Assembly (NCBI GenBank): GCA_934148875.1
Contig: CAKPDJ010000011.1
Coordinates: 1-33,217 of the forward strand
Length of the DNA: 33,217 nt
Source of the DNA: an uncultured Bacilli bacterium
Lineage (GTDB): Bacteria; Bacillota_I; Bacilli_A; RF39; UBA660
Direction of reading: 5' to 3'
A program made the translations under genes and the position numbers. Of this stretch, positions 8,885-18,024 are shown in pieces (position 1 is the stretch's first letter; each line of letters starts with the position of its first letter). The notes under the pieces are model-generated. The model had not been told where the DNA came from. It made no database searches and worked only from the letters and a program-made list of their open reading frames with translations.

Positions 8885-10414
8885 ATGGTAAAACAAAATT
8901 CAATTTTAAACAATTTAAAGATTCAAATAATATTTAATATTTTTAGTATAATTATATTACATTTTTTTATTGGAAATTATAATAACTTTATATTTGGATA
9001 TGCTTACTTTTTTTGTTTTGTGATTAATATACTGTTTCAAATAGTGTTTAATAATATAATATCTAATATCGTTAATGAATATAATTCTCAAGGTTACTAT
9101 AAATCAAAGTATAACTTATTACAGGTTTGTAAAAAAATCTGTTTGATATGTGCTTTATTTTTTAGTTTGTTGTTGGTGGTATGTCCAATTATAGTTAAAG
9201 TATTATTTGGTAGTATTAATATAGATGATTTAATTAATAATACGGTTTTGGTTATGATTATTATTACCTCATCCATTATATTTTCTCCTATTATTAGTTT
9301 ATATCAAGGATATTTAAATGGACATAAACTTTATAAAAATGTTACTTTAAGTCAGTTATTGGAATGTATTTTAGTTACTTTGTTTATATTTATTGCTGGT
9401 ATGGTAGGTAAGTTTTCTTCTATTTCTAATATTAATTTGGTGTATATTATTTTTTCATCTTTTGTGGTTGGAAAATTAGTTACCTTTTTGTATTTAGAAT
9501 ATGTTCTTATTAAAAAACGAAATCTTTTAAATAAAAAGATATTAAAGATTAATGAAACGGCTGTAGAAACTAAAGAAATTAGTAAAACTATTTATAGTAA
9601 AATTCGTCCTTATATGTTATTTAGTATTTTTATTTTATTGGTGTATTTTATAGATATGTTTTTAATTACTAATGTAAAAACTACTAAAATTATTTATTAT
9701 CCTTTTGAACTTACTTCTATTATTAATACTGTATCAGTATGGGGATTAATATTAAATATTATAGTAATTAGCACTGTTTTACTTACTAATTATGAAAATT
9801 TAAAAAAATATTTTAATAGTAAAAATAATTTAATTGAAGTTATACCTAAATTATTGTCTAAATTGCTAAGAATAGTTTTACCATTATTAACTATTGTGTT
9901 TATATTATCTCGTTTTTTATGGATTACTTTTTATGGTATTAATGATTTAGATATGTTGGTATATAGATATTGTGTCTTAACTATTCCGGCATTTATTATA
10001 TTTATGTTTTCTATAGTTATAATGTTTTATTTAAAAGAAAATAAGTTGTTTTATTATTTGGTTATTGCGTTTATTACTAAAATTTCTTTAAATATACCAC
10101 TTATTTATGCTTTTGATAAAATGAAATTTCCTGTGTTTGTTGGAATTTCTATTGCTACTATAATTAGTTATATTGCTGTTAGTTATTTTATATTTCGTTA
10201 TCTTAGTAAAAAATATAAACTTGAATATGAAACATGTATAAAGGAAGTTATTAATACATTAATTATGGTACTAGTTATATCAATAGTACTGTTATTATTG
10301 ATATATATATTTCCGTGTACGAGTGATAGTCAAATAATAAACGGATTATATTCGATTTTATTTATGTTTATAGGATTAACTATTAATAATTATTTAAATA
10401 AAAAACTTGTTTAG
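8885..10414 (+). CDS. Divergent MurJ/SpoVB-like polytopic membrane protein
   Basis: 509 residues from ATG 8885, with GGGAG at 8873-8877. The protein is almost all hydrophobic with about 12-14 membrane spans. The stretch SLYQGYLNGHKLY...SQLLE lines up with YRGYLQGHRF...SQVIE of the flippase at 11147, which marks both as members of the MOP exporter superfamily (MurJ, SpoVB, Wzx). It has lost much of the charged-residue pattern of the other copy, so it may move another lipid-linked substrate or act at a special stage such as sporulation. The membrane topology is sure; the substrate is not known. No clear terminator follows before the promoter at 10462. Confidence 0.75.
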   Translation: MVKQNSILNNLKIQIIFNIFSIIILHFFIGNYNNFIFGYAYFFCFVINILFQIVFNNIISNIVNEYNSQGYYKSKYNLLQVCKKICLICALFFSLLLVVCPIIVKVLFGSINIDDLINNTVLVMIIITSSIIFSPIISLYQGYLNGHKLYKNVTLSQLLECILVTLFIFIAGMVGKFSSISNINLVYIIFSSFVVGKLVTFLYLEYVLIKKRNLLNKKILKINETAVETKEISKTIYSKIRPYMLFSIFILLVYFIDMFLITNVKTTKIIYYPFELTSIINTVSVWGLILNIIVISTVLLTNYENLKKYFNSKNNLIEVIPKLLSKLLRIVLPLLTIVFILSRFLWITFYGINDLDMLVYRYCVLTIPAFIIFMFSIVIMFYLKENKLFYYLVIAFITKISLNIPLIYAFDKMKFPVFVGISIATIISYIAVSYFIFRYLSKKYKLEYETCIKEVINTLIMVLVISIVLLLLIYIFPCTSDSQIINGLYSILFMFIGLTINNYLNKKLV

Positions 10415-10461
10415 TTTTCTGTCTAAAATAGTAAATTATGATAAAATATATTATATGATAC

Positions 10462-10491
10462 TTGACATTTTTCTATTTTAAAGAGTTTAAT
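10462..10491 (+). promoter_or_regulatory. Sigma-A promoter
   Basis: A perfect TTGACA at 10462-10467, an 18-base spacer and TTTAAT at 10486-10491 precede the gene at 10525. Confidence 0.65.
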
Positions 10492-10524
10492 AGAAATAGA
10501 TAGTATAGAATGGGGAGATTGTAC

Positions 10525-11028
10525 ATGAAAGATAACTATGTATTTGAATATTTAAATGAGAATGATTTTAGAGTAAAAGAACGTTCTGTTCGTAAATACA
10601 ATATGTTAGCTTATAAAAAAATGACTTTTGAATATTATCCTAAATTAAAAGCTGGTGAGTTTTTAGGAACTGTAGTTGGGGAAAATAAAGATGGTAGTGT
10701 CATGTATGAACTTCCTTTACCTACAGATGAAATGTTTAGTAAAGTTCATGGTGTTATTACTCTTCATTATACCGTTTATTTAGATAAAAAAGTTATTTTA
10801 CTTACTAATATTACTCCAGAGGGTATTTTAGAAGAAGGACATAGAACTGAACTTGGAGCATATAAGGGTGTTATGGTATCTAAGGCTAATAAAGAAAAAG
10901 ATATGTTTAAAATCAATTTATTAAATATGATGAATAAGGGTTATGGTAATATTTTTGCTCTTACATGTATTGTTAGTTCTCTTATTGTTTTGATTTTAGG
11001 ATTGATTATTATTTTCTCTTTTCGTTAA
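10525..11028 (+). CDS. Unknown C-tail-anchored membrane protein
   Basis: 167 residues from ATG 10525; an in-frame ATG at 10510 is upstream, but GGGGAG at 10512-10517 lies between them and fits the later start. Residues 1-140 look soluble and alpha/beta (LKAGEFLGTVVGEN, HRTELGAYKGVMVS). The last 25 residues are one membrane segment (IFALTCIVSSLIVLILGLII) followed by a short FSFR tail, so the protein is anchored by its C-terminus with the domain in the cytoplasm. It has its own promoter and terminator. I do not recognise the family. Confidence 0.75.
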   Translation: MKDNYVFEYLNENDFRVKERSVRKYNMLAYKKMTFEYYPKLKAGEFLGTVVGENKDGSVMYELPLPTDEMFSKVHGVITLHYTVYLDKKVILLTNITPEGILEEGHRTELGAYKGVMVSKANKEKDMFKINLLNMMNKGYGNIFALTCIVSSLIVLILGLIIIFSFR

Positions 11029-11042
11029 TATTTAGTTATTTT

Positions 11043-11069
11043 AAGTGGATAGTTTGTGTCCACTTTTTT
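11043..11069 (+). terminator. Rho-independent terminator
   Basis: A perfect 7-bp stem AAGTGGA/TCCACTT (11043-11049 with 11059-11065) is followed by a T run. Confidence 0.85.
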
Positions 11070-11120
11070 GTTGCTTCTTTGGTGTAATGTTATATTTTAT
11101 TATATCTTTTTACCTTTCTG

Positions 11121-11129
11121 TGGTAAAAT
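11121..11129 (+). promoter_or_regulatory. Extended -10 element for murJ-fem operon
   Basis: TGGTAAAAT (TG at 11121-11122, TAAAAT at 11124-11129) lies 18 bases before the murJ-like start. No good -35 box is seen. The same element precedes ezrA. Confidence 0.5.
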
Positions 11130-11146
11130 ATATTAAGGTGATATGA

Positions 11147-12793
11147 ATGCATAATAAAAAACTAAAAGCTAATAGTTATATGGAAGGTGCTTTTATTGTG
11201 ACTTTGGGTATAGTAATATCTAAAATATTAGGAATTATATACGTTATTCCATTTTATGCTATTATTGGTACTCAGGGCGGAGCATTATATGGTTATGCTT
11301 ATAATATATATTCTATCTTTTTAGGAATATCTTCGGCAGGTATTCCACTAGCAATTAGTAAACTTATTAGTGAATATGATACTTTAGGATTATATCAATC
11401 AAAAGAAAAAGTTTTTAAAATTTCTAAAAGATTTCTTACTGTTTTAGGAATTATATGTTTTTTAATATTATTTATTTTTGCCCGTGATATAGCTACTTTA
11501 ATTATTGGGGATATTAAGGGTGGTAACACTATAGGAGATATTGTTTATGTAATAAGAGTTATTTCTTTTAGTATCTTGATTGTTCCAACTTTAAGTGTAT
11601 ATCGTGGTTATTTGCAGGGACATCGTTTTATGGAGCCTACTTCTATTAGTCAGGTTATTGAACAGTTTGTACGTGTTACTATTATTATTGTTGGTAGTTT
11701 TTTAGCTTCTAAAGTGTTTAATTTATCTTTAAAACAGACAGTTGGTGTAGCTTTATTTGGTGCTACTATTGGAGCTTTAGTTTCTACACTTTATTTAGTT
11801 AGAAAGGTTCGTATTAATAAAAAAGTTTTAGTAAAAGATTCACATGATGAGGTTGTTAAGACAACTAAAGAAATTGTATTTCAAATATTTATGTATGCAT
11901 CACCTTTCATTTTTGGAGAGATAACTAAATCATTATACAATTCTGTTGATACTTTCTTTGTAGTTAGAACACTTGTTAATGACTTAGAATATAAAGTTAC
12001 TGATGCAGAGGCTATTATGGGATTTATTTCTACTTGGGGTAATAAATTAAATATGATTATAATAGCTGTTGGTACTGGTTTTATGGCTAGTTTGCTTCCT
12101 AATTTGACTATTAGTCAGGTAAAGAATGATCGTGAAGATATCGATATAAAAATTAATCAGACAATACAAATATTAGTTTTGATTGCACTTCCAATGACAG
12201 TTGGATTAAGTTTTTTAGCTAGACCTGTTTGGAATGTATTTTATGGTTATAGTTATTATGGACCTAGAGTATTTGCCTTTTCTGTTTTTACTGCTTTTGT
12301 AACTATTTTTCTTAGTATGTCCACTACCACTTTGATGACATTAAAAGAATATAAAATTTTATTTATTAATTTGATAGTAGGACTTGTTGTTAATGCAGTA
12401 CTTGATGTACCTTTAATGCATTTATTGAATAATATTGGTCTATCTGCATATTATGGTGCTACATTATCTACTATTTTAGGAAATGTTACATCAATAATGA
12501 TTGTTTTTACGTTCTTAAAAATTAAATACGGGCTTCATTTTAAAGAGACAATTATTCGTGTAGCTAAGATAATTTTATCAGTATTAGTTATGTTATTAGG
12601 ACTAAATATTTTAAAATTAGTTATTCCATTTGTTAATAGCAGAATGTTATCATTTGTTATTGTATGTATTTATGCCTTAGTTGGTATGATAATTTATTAT
12701 CTTTGTATTAAAAAGTTTGGATTGTTAGATGATATTTTAGGTAAAAATCTTCTTAATAAGTTTAAAAACAAGTTTAAAAGAAAGGCTAAGTGA
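11147..12793 (+). CDS. murJ: MurJ/YtgP-like lipid II flippase
   Basis: 548 residues, with GGTGAT at 11137-11142. About 14 membrane spans. The N-terminal GAFIVTLGIVISKILGIIYV and the SVYRGYLQGHRFMEPTSISQ stretch match the SpoVB/YtgP branch of MurJ proteins, which move the lipid-linked peptidoglycan precursor lipid II across the membrane. Arg and Lys residues lie in the cytoplasmic loops, as expected. It heads an operon; its TGA overlaps the upstream region of the first of four FemAB-type genes that modify the same precursor. Membership is secure; the choice between the YtgP (MurJ) and SpoVB roles is inferred from the operon. Confidence 0.85.
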   Translation: MHNKKLKANSYMEGAFIVTLGIVISKILGIIYVIPFYAIIGTQGGALYGYAYNIYSIFLGISSAGIPLAISKLISEYDTLGLYQSKEKVFKISKRFLTVLGIICFLILFIFARDIATLIIGDIKGGNTIGDIVYVIRVISFSILIVPTLSVYRGYLQGHRFMEPTSISQVIEQFVRVTIIIVGSFLASKVFNLSLKQTVGVALFGATIGALVSTLYLVRKVRINKKVLVKDSHDEVVKTTKEIVFQIFMYASPFIFGEITKSLYNSVDTFFVVRTLVNDLEYKVTDAEAIMGFISTWGNKLNMIIIAVGTGFMASLLPNLTISQVKNDREDIDIKINQTIQILVLIALPMTVGLSFLARPVWNVFYGYSYYGPRVFAFSVFTAFVTIFLSMSTTTLMTLKEYKILFINLIVGLVVNAVLDVPLMHLLNNIGLSAYYGATLSTILGNVTSIMIVFTFLKIKYGLHFKETIIRVAKIILSVLVMLLGLNILKLVIPFVNSRMLSFVIVCIYALVGMIIYYLCIKKFGLLDDILGKNLLNKFKNKFKRKAK

Positions 12794-12801
12794 TTATTAT
12801 A

Positions 12802-14070
12802 ATGAAATTTGAAGAGTTAACAGAAAAAGAATTTGATGGTTTTTCTAAAAAACATCCATGTGCTAATTTTTTTCAAACGGTAGAGAATGCACATTTAAGA
12901 AATTATTATGGTAGTGAAATCCATTATTTAGGTGTTAAGGATAAAAGTAAAATACTAGCAGCTGGTATGTTTACAATTAATCCATGTATGTTTGGAAAAA
13001 AGAGATTTTATTCACCACAAGGTTTATTAGTTGACTATCATGATTATAAATTGCTTGAGTTTTTTACTATTAATTTAGTTAGTTATGCTAAAAAACATAA
13101 TGCTATGTTTATTAAGTTTGAACCTAATATTATATATCAGTTAAGGGATACTAATGGATGTTGCTATCCTGATATAAAGCCTGATATGGAAACTATTGAT
13201 AATTTAAAGAAATTAGGATATCATCACTTTGGTTTTACTAAAGATTATCGTTTTACTCAATCTAGATGGAATTACCGTTTAGAACTTGATAAGCCATATG
13301 AAGAACTCAAGAAAGGTTTTAGTAAAAGCACTAGAAAGAATATAGATGCTGTTTATGAGAGAGGTTTAGTATTAAGACGTGGTAATAAAGATGATTTGGA
13401 GGATTTAACTGAACTTTTAAAAGCAACAGCTGATAGGAAGAATTTTCAGTCACGTGATTTAAAATATTATCAAAAGATGTATGAATGTTATGGTGATAAT
13501 ATGCAAATATACTTTGCTCATGTTGATTCAAAGTTATATTTAGATTATGCTAAGAAACAATTAGATAGTCAAAAAGCTAAAAAAGAAGATATTTTATATA
13601 AGATGGAAAAAGATATGGTAGGCGCTAAATTAAAAAATCAATTAGCTAGTGTTGAGAATGCCATAGAAAAAGCTCAGTCTGAACTTACTTATGCTGAAGA
13701 ATTTTATAAAGAAAATCCAAAGGGAAAAGATATTGGTGGATTATTATCTTTAAAATCTGGTAATGAATATGTAACACTTAGTAGTGGAATACTTGCTAAA
13801 TATAAAAATTTTAAACCTAAATATCTTATGTATAATGAACATATTTTAGATGCATATAAATTTGGATTTAAGTACGTTAATTTTTATGGTATATCAGGTG
13901 ATTTTACACCTAAGAGTCCAGTATATGGTGTTTATGAGTTTAAAAGAGGATTTAATGGACAAGTAGTAGAATTGGTTGGTGAATTTACTTATAAGGTTTC
14001 TAATACTTACTATATATATAATCTTTTAAGAAAATTAAAAATTGTTTATAGAAAAATAACTAAAAAGTGA
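12802..14070 (+). CDS. FemAB/MurM-type peptidoglycan bridge aminoacyltransferase 1
   Basis: 422 residues from ATG 12802, which aligns with the MKF/MEL starts of the next three genes; GTG 12790, overlapping the murJ stop, gives three extra residues. Fem-type enzymes take an amino acid from a charged tRNA and add it to the side chain of lipid II. Two GNAT-like domains are seen, with a coiled-coil arm at about residues 237-310, as in FemA. In the conserved central motif it reads FYSPQGLLVDY where the three paralogs read FYAPRG[FY]LIDY, so it is the most diverged copy at that site. The amino acid added cannot be read from sequence. Confidence 0.88.
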   Translation: MKFEELTEKEFDGFSKKHPCANFFQTVENAHLRNYYGSEIHYLGVKDKSKILAAGMFTINPCMFGKKRFYSPQGLLVDYHDYKLLEFFTINLVSYAKKHNAMFIKFEPNIIYQLRDTNGCCYPDIKPDMETIDNLKKLGYHHFGFTKDYRFTQSRWNYRLELDKPYEELKKGFSKSTRKNIDAVYERGLVLRRGNKDDLEDLTELLKATADRKNFQSRDLKYYQKMYECYGDNMQIYFAHVDSKLYLDYAKKQLDSQKAKKEDILYKMEKDMVGAKLKNQLASVENAIEKAQSELTYAEEFYKENPKGKDIGGLLSLKSGNEYVTLSSGILAKYKNFKPKYLMYNEHILDAYKFGFKYVNFYGISGDFTPKSPVYGVYEFKRGFNGQVVELVGEFTYKVSNTYYIYNLLRKLKIVYRKITKK

Positions 14071-14083
14071 TAATGGTGATGCT

Positions 14084-15298
14084 ATGAAGTTTAATGCAAA
14101 TGTAGAAAAGAAAGCGTATATTGATTTTTATAATAAAAATGATAGAACATTTATGCAGTCTTATGAATGGGGACAATTTAATAAAAAAAGTAGAAATCAA
14201 ATACCATATTATGTTGGTTTAGAAGATGAATCAGGTAATTTGGTGTGTGCTAGTTTACTTCTTAAAAAGGTTTGTCCATTTGGTTATAGTTATTTTTATG
14301 CCCCTCGTGGATATTTGATTGATTATAATGATAAGAATTTGCTTAAGGAATTTACTTTAGAAATAAATAAATTTATGAAAAGTCAAAAAGCTATATTTTT
14401 AAGGCAAGATCCTGAGATTATATACCATGATATAGATATTGATGGTAGTAGAATTGTTGATGGTAATAATAATTATGAACTTTATAATTATTTACTTTCT
14501 TTAGGTTATAAACATACAGGTTTCACTAAAGAATTTGAATCTAATCAACCTAGATATACTTTTAGAATTGATTTAACTAGAGAGTTATCAATAATAGAAA
14601 AAGGTATAAGTAAGTCAATAATGAAAAAGATTCGTAAAACATTTGAGTATGGTATGGAATTTAGAGAAACTACTGATACTGATACTTTTTATGATTTAAT
14701 CCAAAATAATAGTGAAAAAGATAATTTTTCTTCTTATTCTAAGAATTATTATAAAGATGAATATAATATTTTGGGAAAGAATAATATAATTAAAATCTTT
14801 GAGTTAGTTATTTATCCTGATAAACTTTATGCTGATTTTAATACACAATTATCTTTGATCGATTTTGCTAAAAGTAATAGTAAACAAAGTGTAGATCGTT
14901 TAAATAAATTGATAAAGTTACTTGAGGAAGTTAAAGATCAAAAAGAAATGGTAATTTGTTCTCAAATTTGTGCTCTTACTACTGATGGCATGTGGACTTT
15001 ATATATTGGAAATAATAATATAGGCACAGAACTTTATGCTGTTAATCGTATGTATTATGAAATAATTAAGTATGCTAAAGATACTAATCATAAGTTTTTA
15101 GATTTATTTGGGACTATTGGTAGTACTAAAATTAAGCATACCAGTTTGATTGGTATTCATAATTATAAGAAGAATTATGGTGGTACTTATATTGAATTTA
15201 TTGGTGAGTTTGATTATATCTATCATAAGTTTTTATATTATTCATTTTTAAAGTTAGTTCCTATTTATAGAAAGCTGAAAAAAATTGTTAAGAAATAA
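14084..15298 (+). CDS. FemAB/MurM-type peptidoglycan bridge aminoacyltransferase 2
   Basis: 404 residues, with GGTGAT 3 bases before the ATG and 13 bases after the previous stop. The motif FYAPRGYLIDYND is present, and the C-terminal GGTYIEFIGEFDY stretch is shared with its neighbours. It is about 20 residues shorter, mostly because the coiled-coil arm (about residues 249-292) is reduced to one short heptad-like run. The arm is thought to contact tRNA or partner enzymes in this family, so this copy may differ in donor or partner use. It is part of the murJ-fem operon. Confidence 0.88.
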   Translation: MKFNANVEKKAYIDFYNKNDRTFMQSYEWGQFNKKSRNQIPYYVGLEDESGNLVCASLLLKKVCPFGYSYFYAPRGYLIDYNDKNLLKEFTLEINKFMKSQKAIFLRQDPEIIYHDIDIDGSRIVDGNNNYELYNYLLSLGYKHTGFTKEFESNQPRYTFRIDLTRELSIIEKGISKSIMKKIRKTFEYGMEFRETTDTDTFYDLIQNNSEKDNFSSYSKNYYKDEYNILGKNNIIKIFELVIYPDKLYADFNTQLSLIDFAKSNSKQSVDRLNKLIKLLEEVKDQKEMVICSQICALTTDGMWTLYIGNNNIGTELYAVNRMYYEIIKYAKDTNHKFLDLFGTIGSTKIKHTSLIGIHNYKKNYGGTYIEFIGEFDYIYHKFLYYSFLKLVPIYRKLKKIVKK

Positions 15299-15318
15299 TT
15301 ATTGGAGAAGGTGATATT

Positions 15319-16599
15319 ATGAAATTTGTAGAACTCCCAGTAGAAAAATTTGAAGAATTTGCTTTAAATCATGATCAAATTAGTTTTCATCAATCTAAGG
15401 AATGGGCAGAACTAAAAAAAGGTAATGGTTGGTGTAGCTATTATGTTGGAGTAGTTGATGGTAAAAAAATAATTGCGGCATCATTATTACTTGCTAAAAA
15501 TACTCCTATAAGAAAAAAAATGTTTTATGCACCACGTGGCTTTTTAATTGATTATGAAGATAATAAGGTATTAAGCTTTTTTACGAGTGAGGTTAAAAAG
15601 TTTGTTAAGAGCAAAAATGGTTTCTTTATTAAAATAGATCCATATGTATCTTATAGACAAAGGGATATTAATGGTGATATTGTTGATGGTGGTTTTTGTC
15701 ATGATGATATTATTTCAAATTTAAAGAAACTAGGCTATCATCATTATGGTTTAAATGATGGTTATCAACAACTTCAACCTAGATTTATATTCTGGCTTCC
15801 TTTGAAAGATAAAACAGAAGAAGAAATATGGAATAAGTTTTCTAAAGATACTAAACGTCATATCAATAAAACTAAGAAGGAACTATTGGTGTTAGAAGAA
15901 GTTACTAGAGATAATATAGATGATTTTTGTGGTATTATGGAACATACTTCTAAGAGAAGAGGATTTATTGATAGACCTAAAAGTTATTACTTACGTATGT
16001 TAGATGTATTTGGTAAACATATTAAAATTTTAAGTGCTGTTTTGTATACTGATAAAGCTTTATCATATTGGAAAGAACAGTTAAATGCTTTAGAAAAAGA
16101 CAAGATTGAAAAAGAAAAGGTAGTTTCAGAATCTGGTAGTAAGAAAAGTAAGGATGCTTTGAAACAGATAGAAAAAGAAATAGATGAAATTAAAAATAAT
16201 ATTTCTGATTTGGAATCAATTAAAGATAAATATGGTTCTAGAGTAGTACTTGCTAGTTCTATGTTTTTAATGTATGGTAAGGAAGTTCTTTATTTATTTA
16301 GTGGTTCTTATAAAGAATTTATGAAGTATAATGCTCAGTATTTAATTCAGTGGGAAATGATTCAATATGCTATTAAGAATAAATATGAAAGATATAATTT
16401 TTATGGTATTGAAGGAAAATTTGATGATGATAATGGTGTTTATGGCTTCAAAAAGGGCTTTGATGGCGAAGTAGTTGAGTTTATTGGAGAATTTGATTTA
16501 GTTGTAAGTAAAGGGTATTATTATCTTTATAAAGTGGCTTTTTCAATGTATCATAAGTTGAAACATTTAAAATTTAGTTTATCAAGAAAGGAACATTGA
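15319..16599 (+). CDS. FemAB/MurM-type peptidoglycan bridge aminoacyltransferase 3
   Basis: 426 residues, with GGTGAT (15310-15315) 3 bases before the ATG. It has the two GNAT-like lobes, FYAPRGFLIDYED, a full coiled-coil arm at about residues 244-306 (KDALKQIEKEIDEIKNNISD) and a C-terminal VYGFKKGFDGEVVEFIGEFD block, the usual end of Fem proteins. It follows copy 2 by 20 bases and precedes copy 4 by one base. Confidence 0.88.
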   Translation: MKFVELPVEKFEEFALNHDQISFHQSKEWAELKKGNGWCSYYVGVVDGKKIIAASLLLAKNTPIRKKMFYAPRGFLIDYEDNKVLSFFTSEVKKFVKSKNGFFIKIDPYVSYRQRDINGDIVDGGFCHDDIISNLKKLGYHHYGLNDGYQQLQPRFIFWLPLKDKTEEEIWNKFSKDTKRHINKTKKELLVLEEVTRDNIDDFCGIMEHTSKRRGFIDRPKSYYLRMLDVFGKHIKILSAVLYTDKALSYWKEQLNALEKDKIEKEKVVSESGSKKSKDALKQIEKEIDEIKNNISDLESIKDKYGSRVVLASSMFLMYGKEVLYLFSGSYKEFMKYNAQYLIQWEMIQYAIKNKYERYNFYGIEGKFDDDNGVYGFKKGFDGEVVEFIGEFDLVVSKGYYYLYKVAFSMYHKLKHLKFSLSRKEH

Positions 16600-16600
16600 T

Positions 16601-17878
16601 ATGGAATTAGTAAAACTAGAAGAAAAAGAGTTTAGTGAATTTGCTTTAAATCATGAACAGGCTACTTTTTTACAGACAATTAGTTGGGCTAAATTAAAAG
16701 AGAAGAATGGCTGGGAGTGGGAATTGCTTGGCTTTAAAAAGAATAAAAAAATAATTTGTGCTACTATGATTTTATCTAAAAATGTTTTCTTTGGTAAAAA
16801 GATGTTTTATGCACCACGTGGGTTTTTGATTGATTATAAAGATAATGATTTATTAGATTTATTTGTTTCTGAAATAAAAAAATATCTTAGGAAGAAAAAG
16901 GCTATATTTTTAAAGATAGATCCATATTTAATTTATCAGGAGAGAGATATTGATGGTAAGATTGTTGAAGGTGGGATTAATAATTCTGATGTAGTTAAAC
17001 ATTTGTATCATTTAGGATTTCGTGAACAATGTAGTAAACCTGGAGAACAGAGTTTACAGGCTAATTGGATGTATGTGATTGATTTGCGTAATCGTACTTT
17101 TGATGATGTATTAAAAGATATGAATGCTTCGTTAAGAAGAACTCTTAGGAAAAATGAAAAAAATGGTGTTGTATTAAGAGAAGGAACTAGAGATGATTTA
17201 CCCAAATTTAAGGAAATACTTGATCATACTAGCGAAAGAAGAAATTTTATTAGTAGATCTTTAACTTATTATCAAAATATGTTTGATAGTTTTGGTGATA
17301 ATATAAAGTTATATTTTGTTGATTTAAAAGTGGAAGAAAAATTAGCAGAATTTAAAAAAGAAAAGGTAATGTTAGAAAAAAATTATCAGCAGCTATTGGA
17401 TACTATCAAAAATACTGAAACTAAAATAAGTGAAGATAAATTAAAAGAAAAAGAAAATGAGATATCTAGGCTTGATCAAAAAATAGATAATTATGAAAAA
17501 ATGTATAAAGAACATGGTAGTGTTTTAACATTGTCAGCTGTTTTATATTTTATTTATGGAAAAGAAGTACTATCATTTATTGGTGGTGATCTTAGTGATT
17601 ATTTGGAATTTCAACCTTTTGCTACTATGCATTATGATATGCTTAAATATGCTATAGATAATAAGTATGATTATTATAATATGTATGGTATTTCATCTGA
17701 TTTAACGGAAAATGATCCTATGTACGGTGTATACGAATTTAAAAAGAAATTTGGTGGAACAGTAGTACAGTTGATTGGTGAATATGATTTGAAGATTGAT
17801 AGCTTCTTCTATTATTTATATAAATTTGCTTATTATGTTGTTCATAAGTTGAAAAAAATTAAAACTAAATTGCGTTAG
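16601..17878 (+). CDS. FemAB/MurM-type peptidoglycan bridge aminoacyltransferase 4
   Basis: 425 residues; the ATG comes one base after the TGA of copy 3, with AAAGGA upstream, so translation is probably coupled. It has FYAPRGFLIDYKD, a Lys/Glu-rich coiled-coil arm at about residues 243-306, and YGVYEFKKKFGGTVVQLIGEYD at the C-terminus. The basic tail (HKLKKIKTKLR) may bind membrane, where lipid II is found. It ends the operon; its stop codon is inside the terminator stem. Confidence 0.88.
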   Translation: MELVKLEEKEFSEFALNHEQATFLQTISWAKLKEKNGWEWELLGFKKNKKIICATMILSKNVFFGKKMFYAPRGFLIDYKDNDLLDLFVSEIKKYLRKKKAIFLKIDPYLIYQERDIDGKIVEGGINNSDVVKHLYHLGFREQCSKPGEQSLQANWMYVIDLRNRTFDDVLKDMNASLRRTLRKNEKNGVVLREGTRDDLPKFKEILDHTSERRNFISRSLTYYQNMFDSFGDNIKLYFVDLKVEEKLAEFKKEKVMLEKNYQQLLDTIKNTETKISEDKLKEKENEISRLDQKIDNYEKMYKEHGSVLTLSAVLYFIYGKEVLSFIGGDLSDYLEFQPFATMHYDMLKYAIDNKYDYYNMYGISSDLTENDPMYGVYEFKKKFGGTVVQLIGEYDLKIDSFFYYLYKFAYYVVHKLKKIKTKLR

Positions 17879-17901
17879 GAATATTTTATATTCCTTTTTT
17901 T
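17877..17901 (+). terminator. Terminator of murJ-fem operon
   Basis: A perfect 8-bp stem AGGAATAT/ATATTCCT (17877-17884 with 17888-17895) with a 3-base loop and a T run. It overlaps the stop codon of copy 4. Confidence 0.85.
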
Positions 17902-18024
17902 ATTTAAAAAATTTATATAATAATAAAAAAATTAAGATATTTTTATCTTTTTCTTGAATAATACATATGAAAGGTATAAATAAGTGAGGTGATATTTTAA
18001 TTATCTTTCAGAAAAGGAGAAAAT

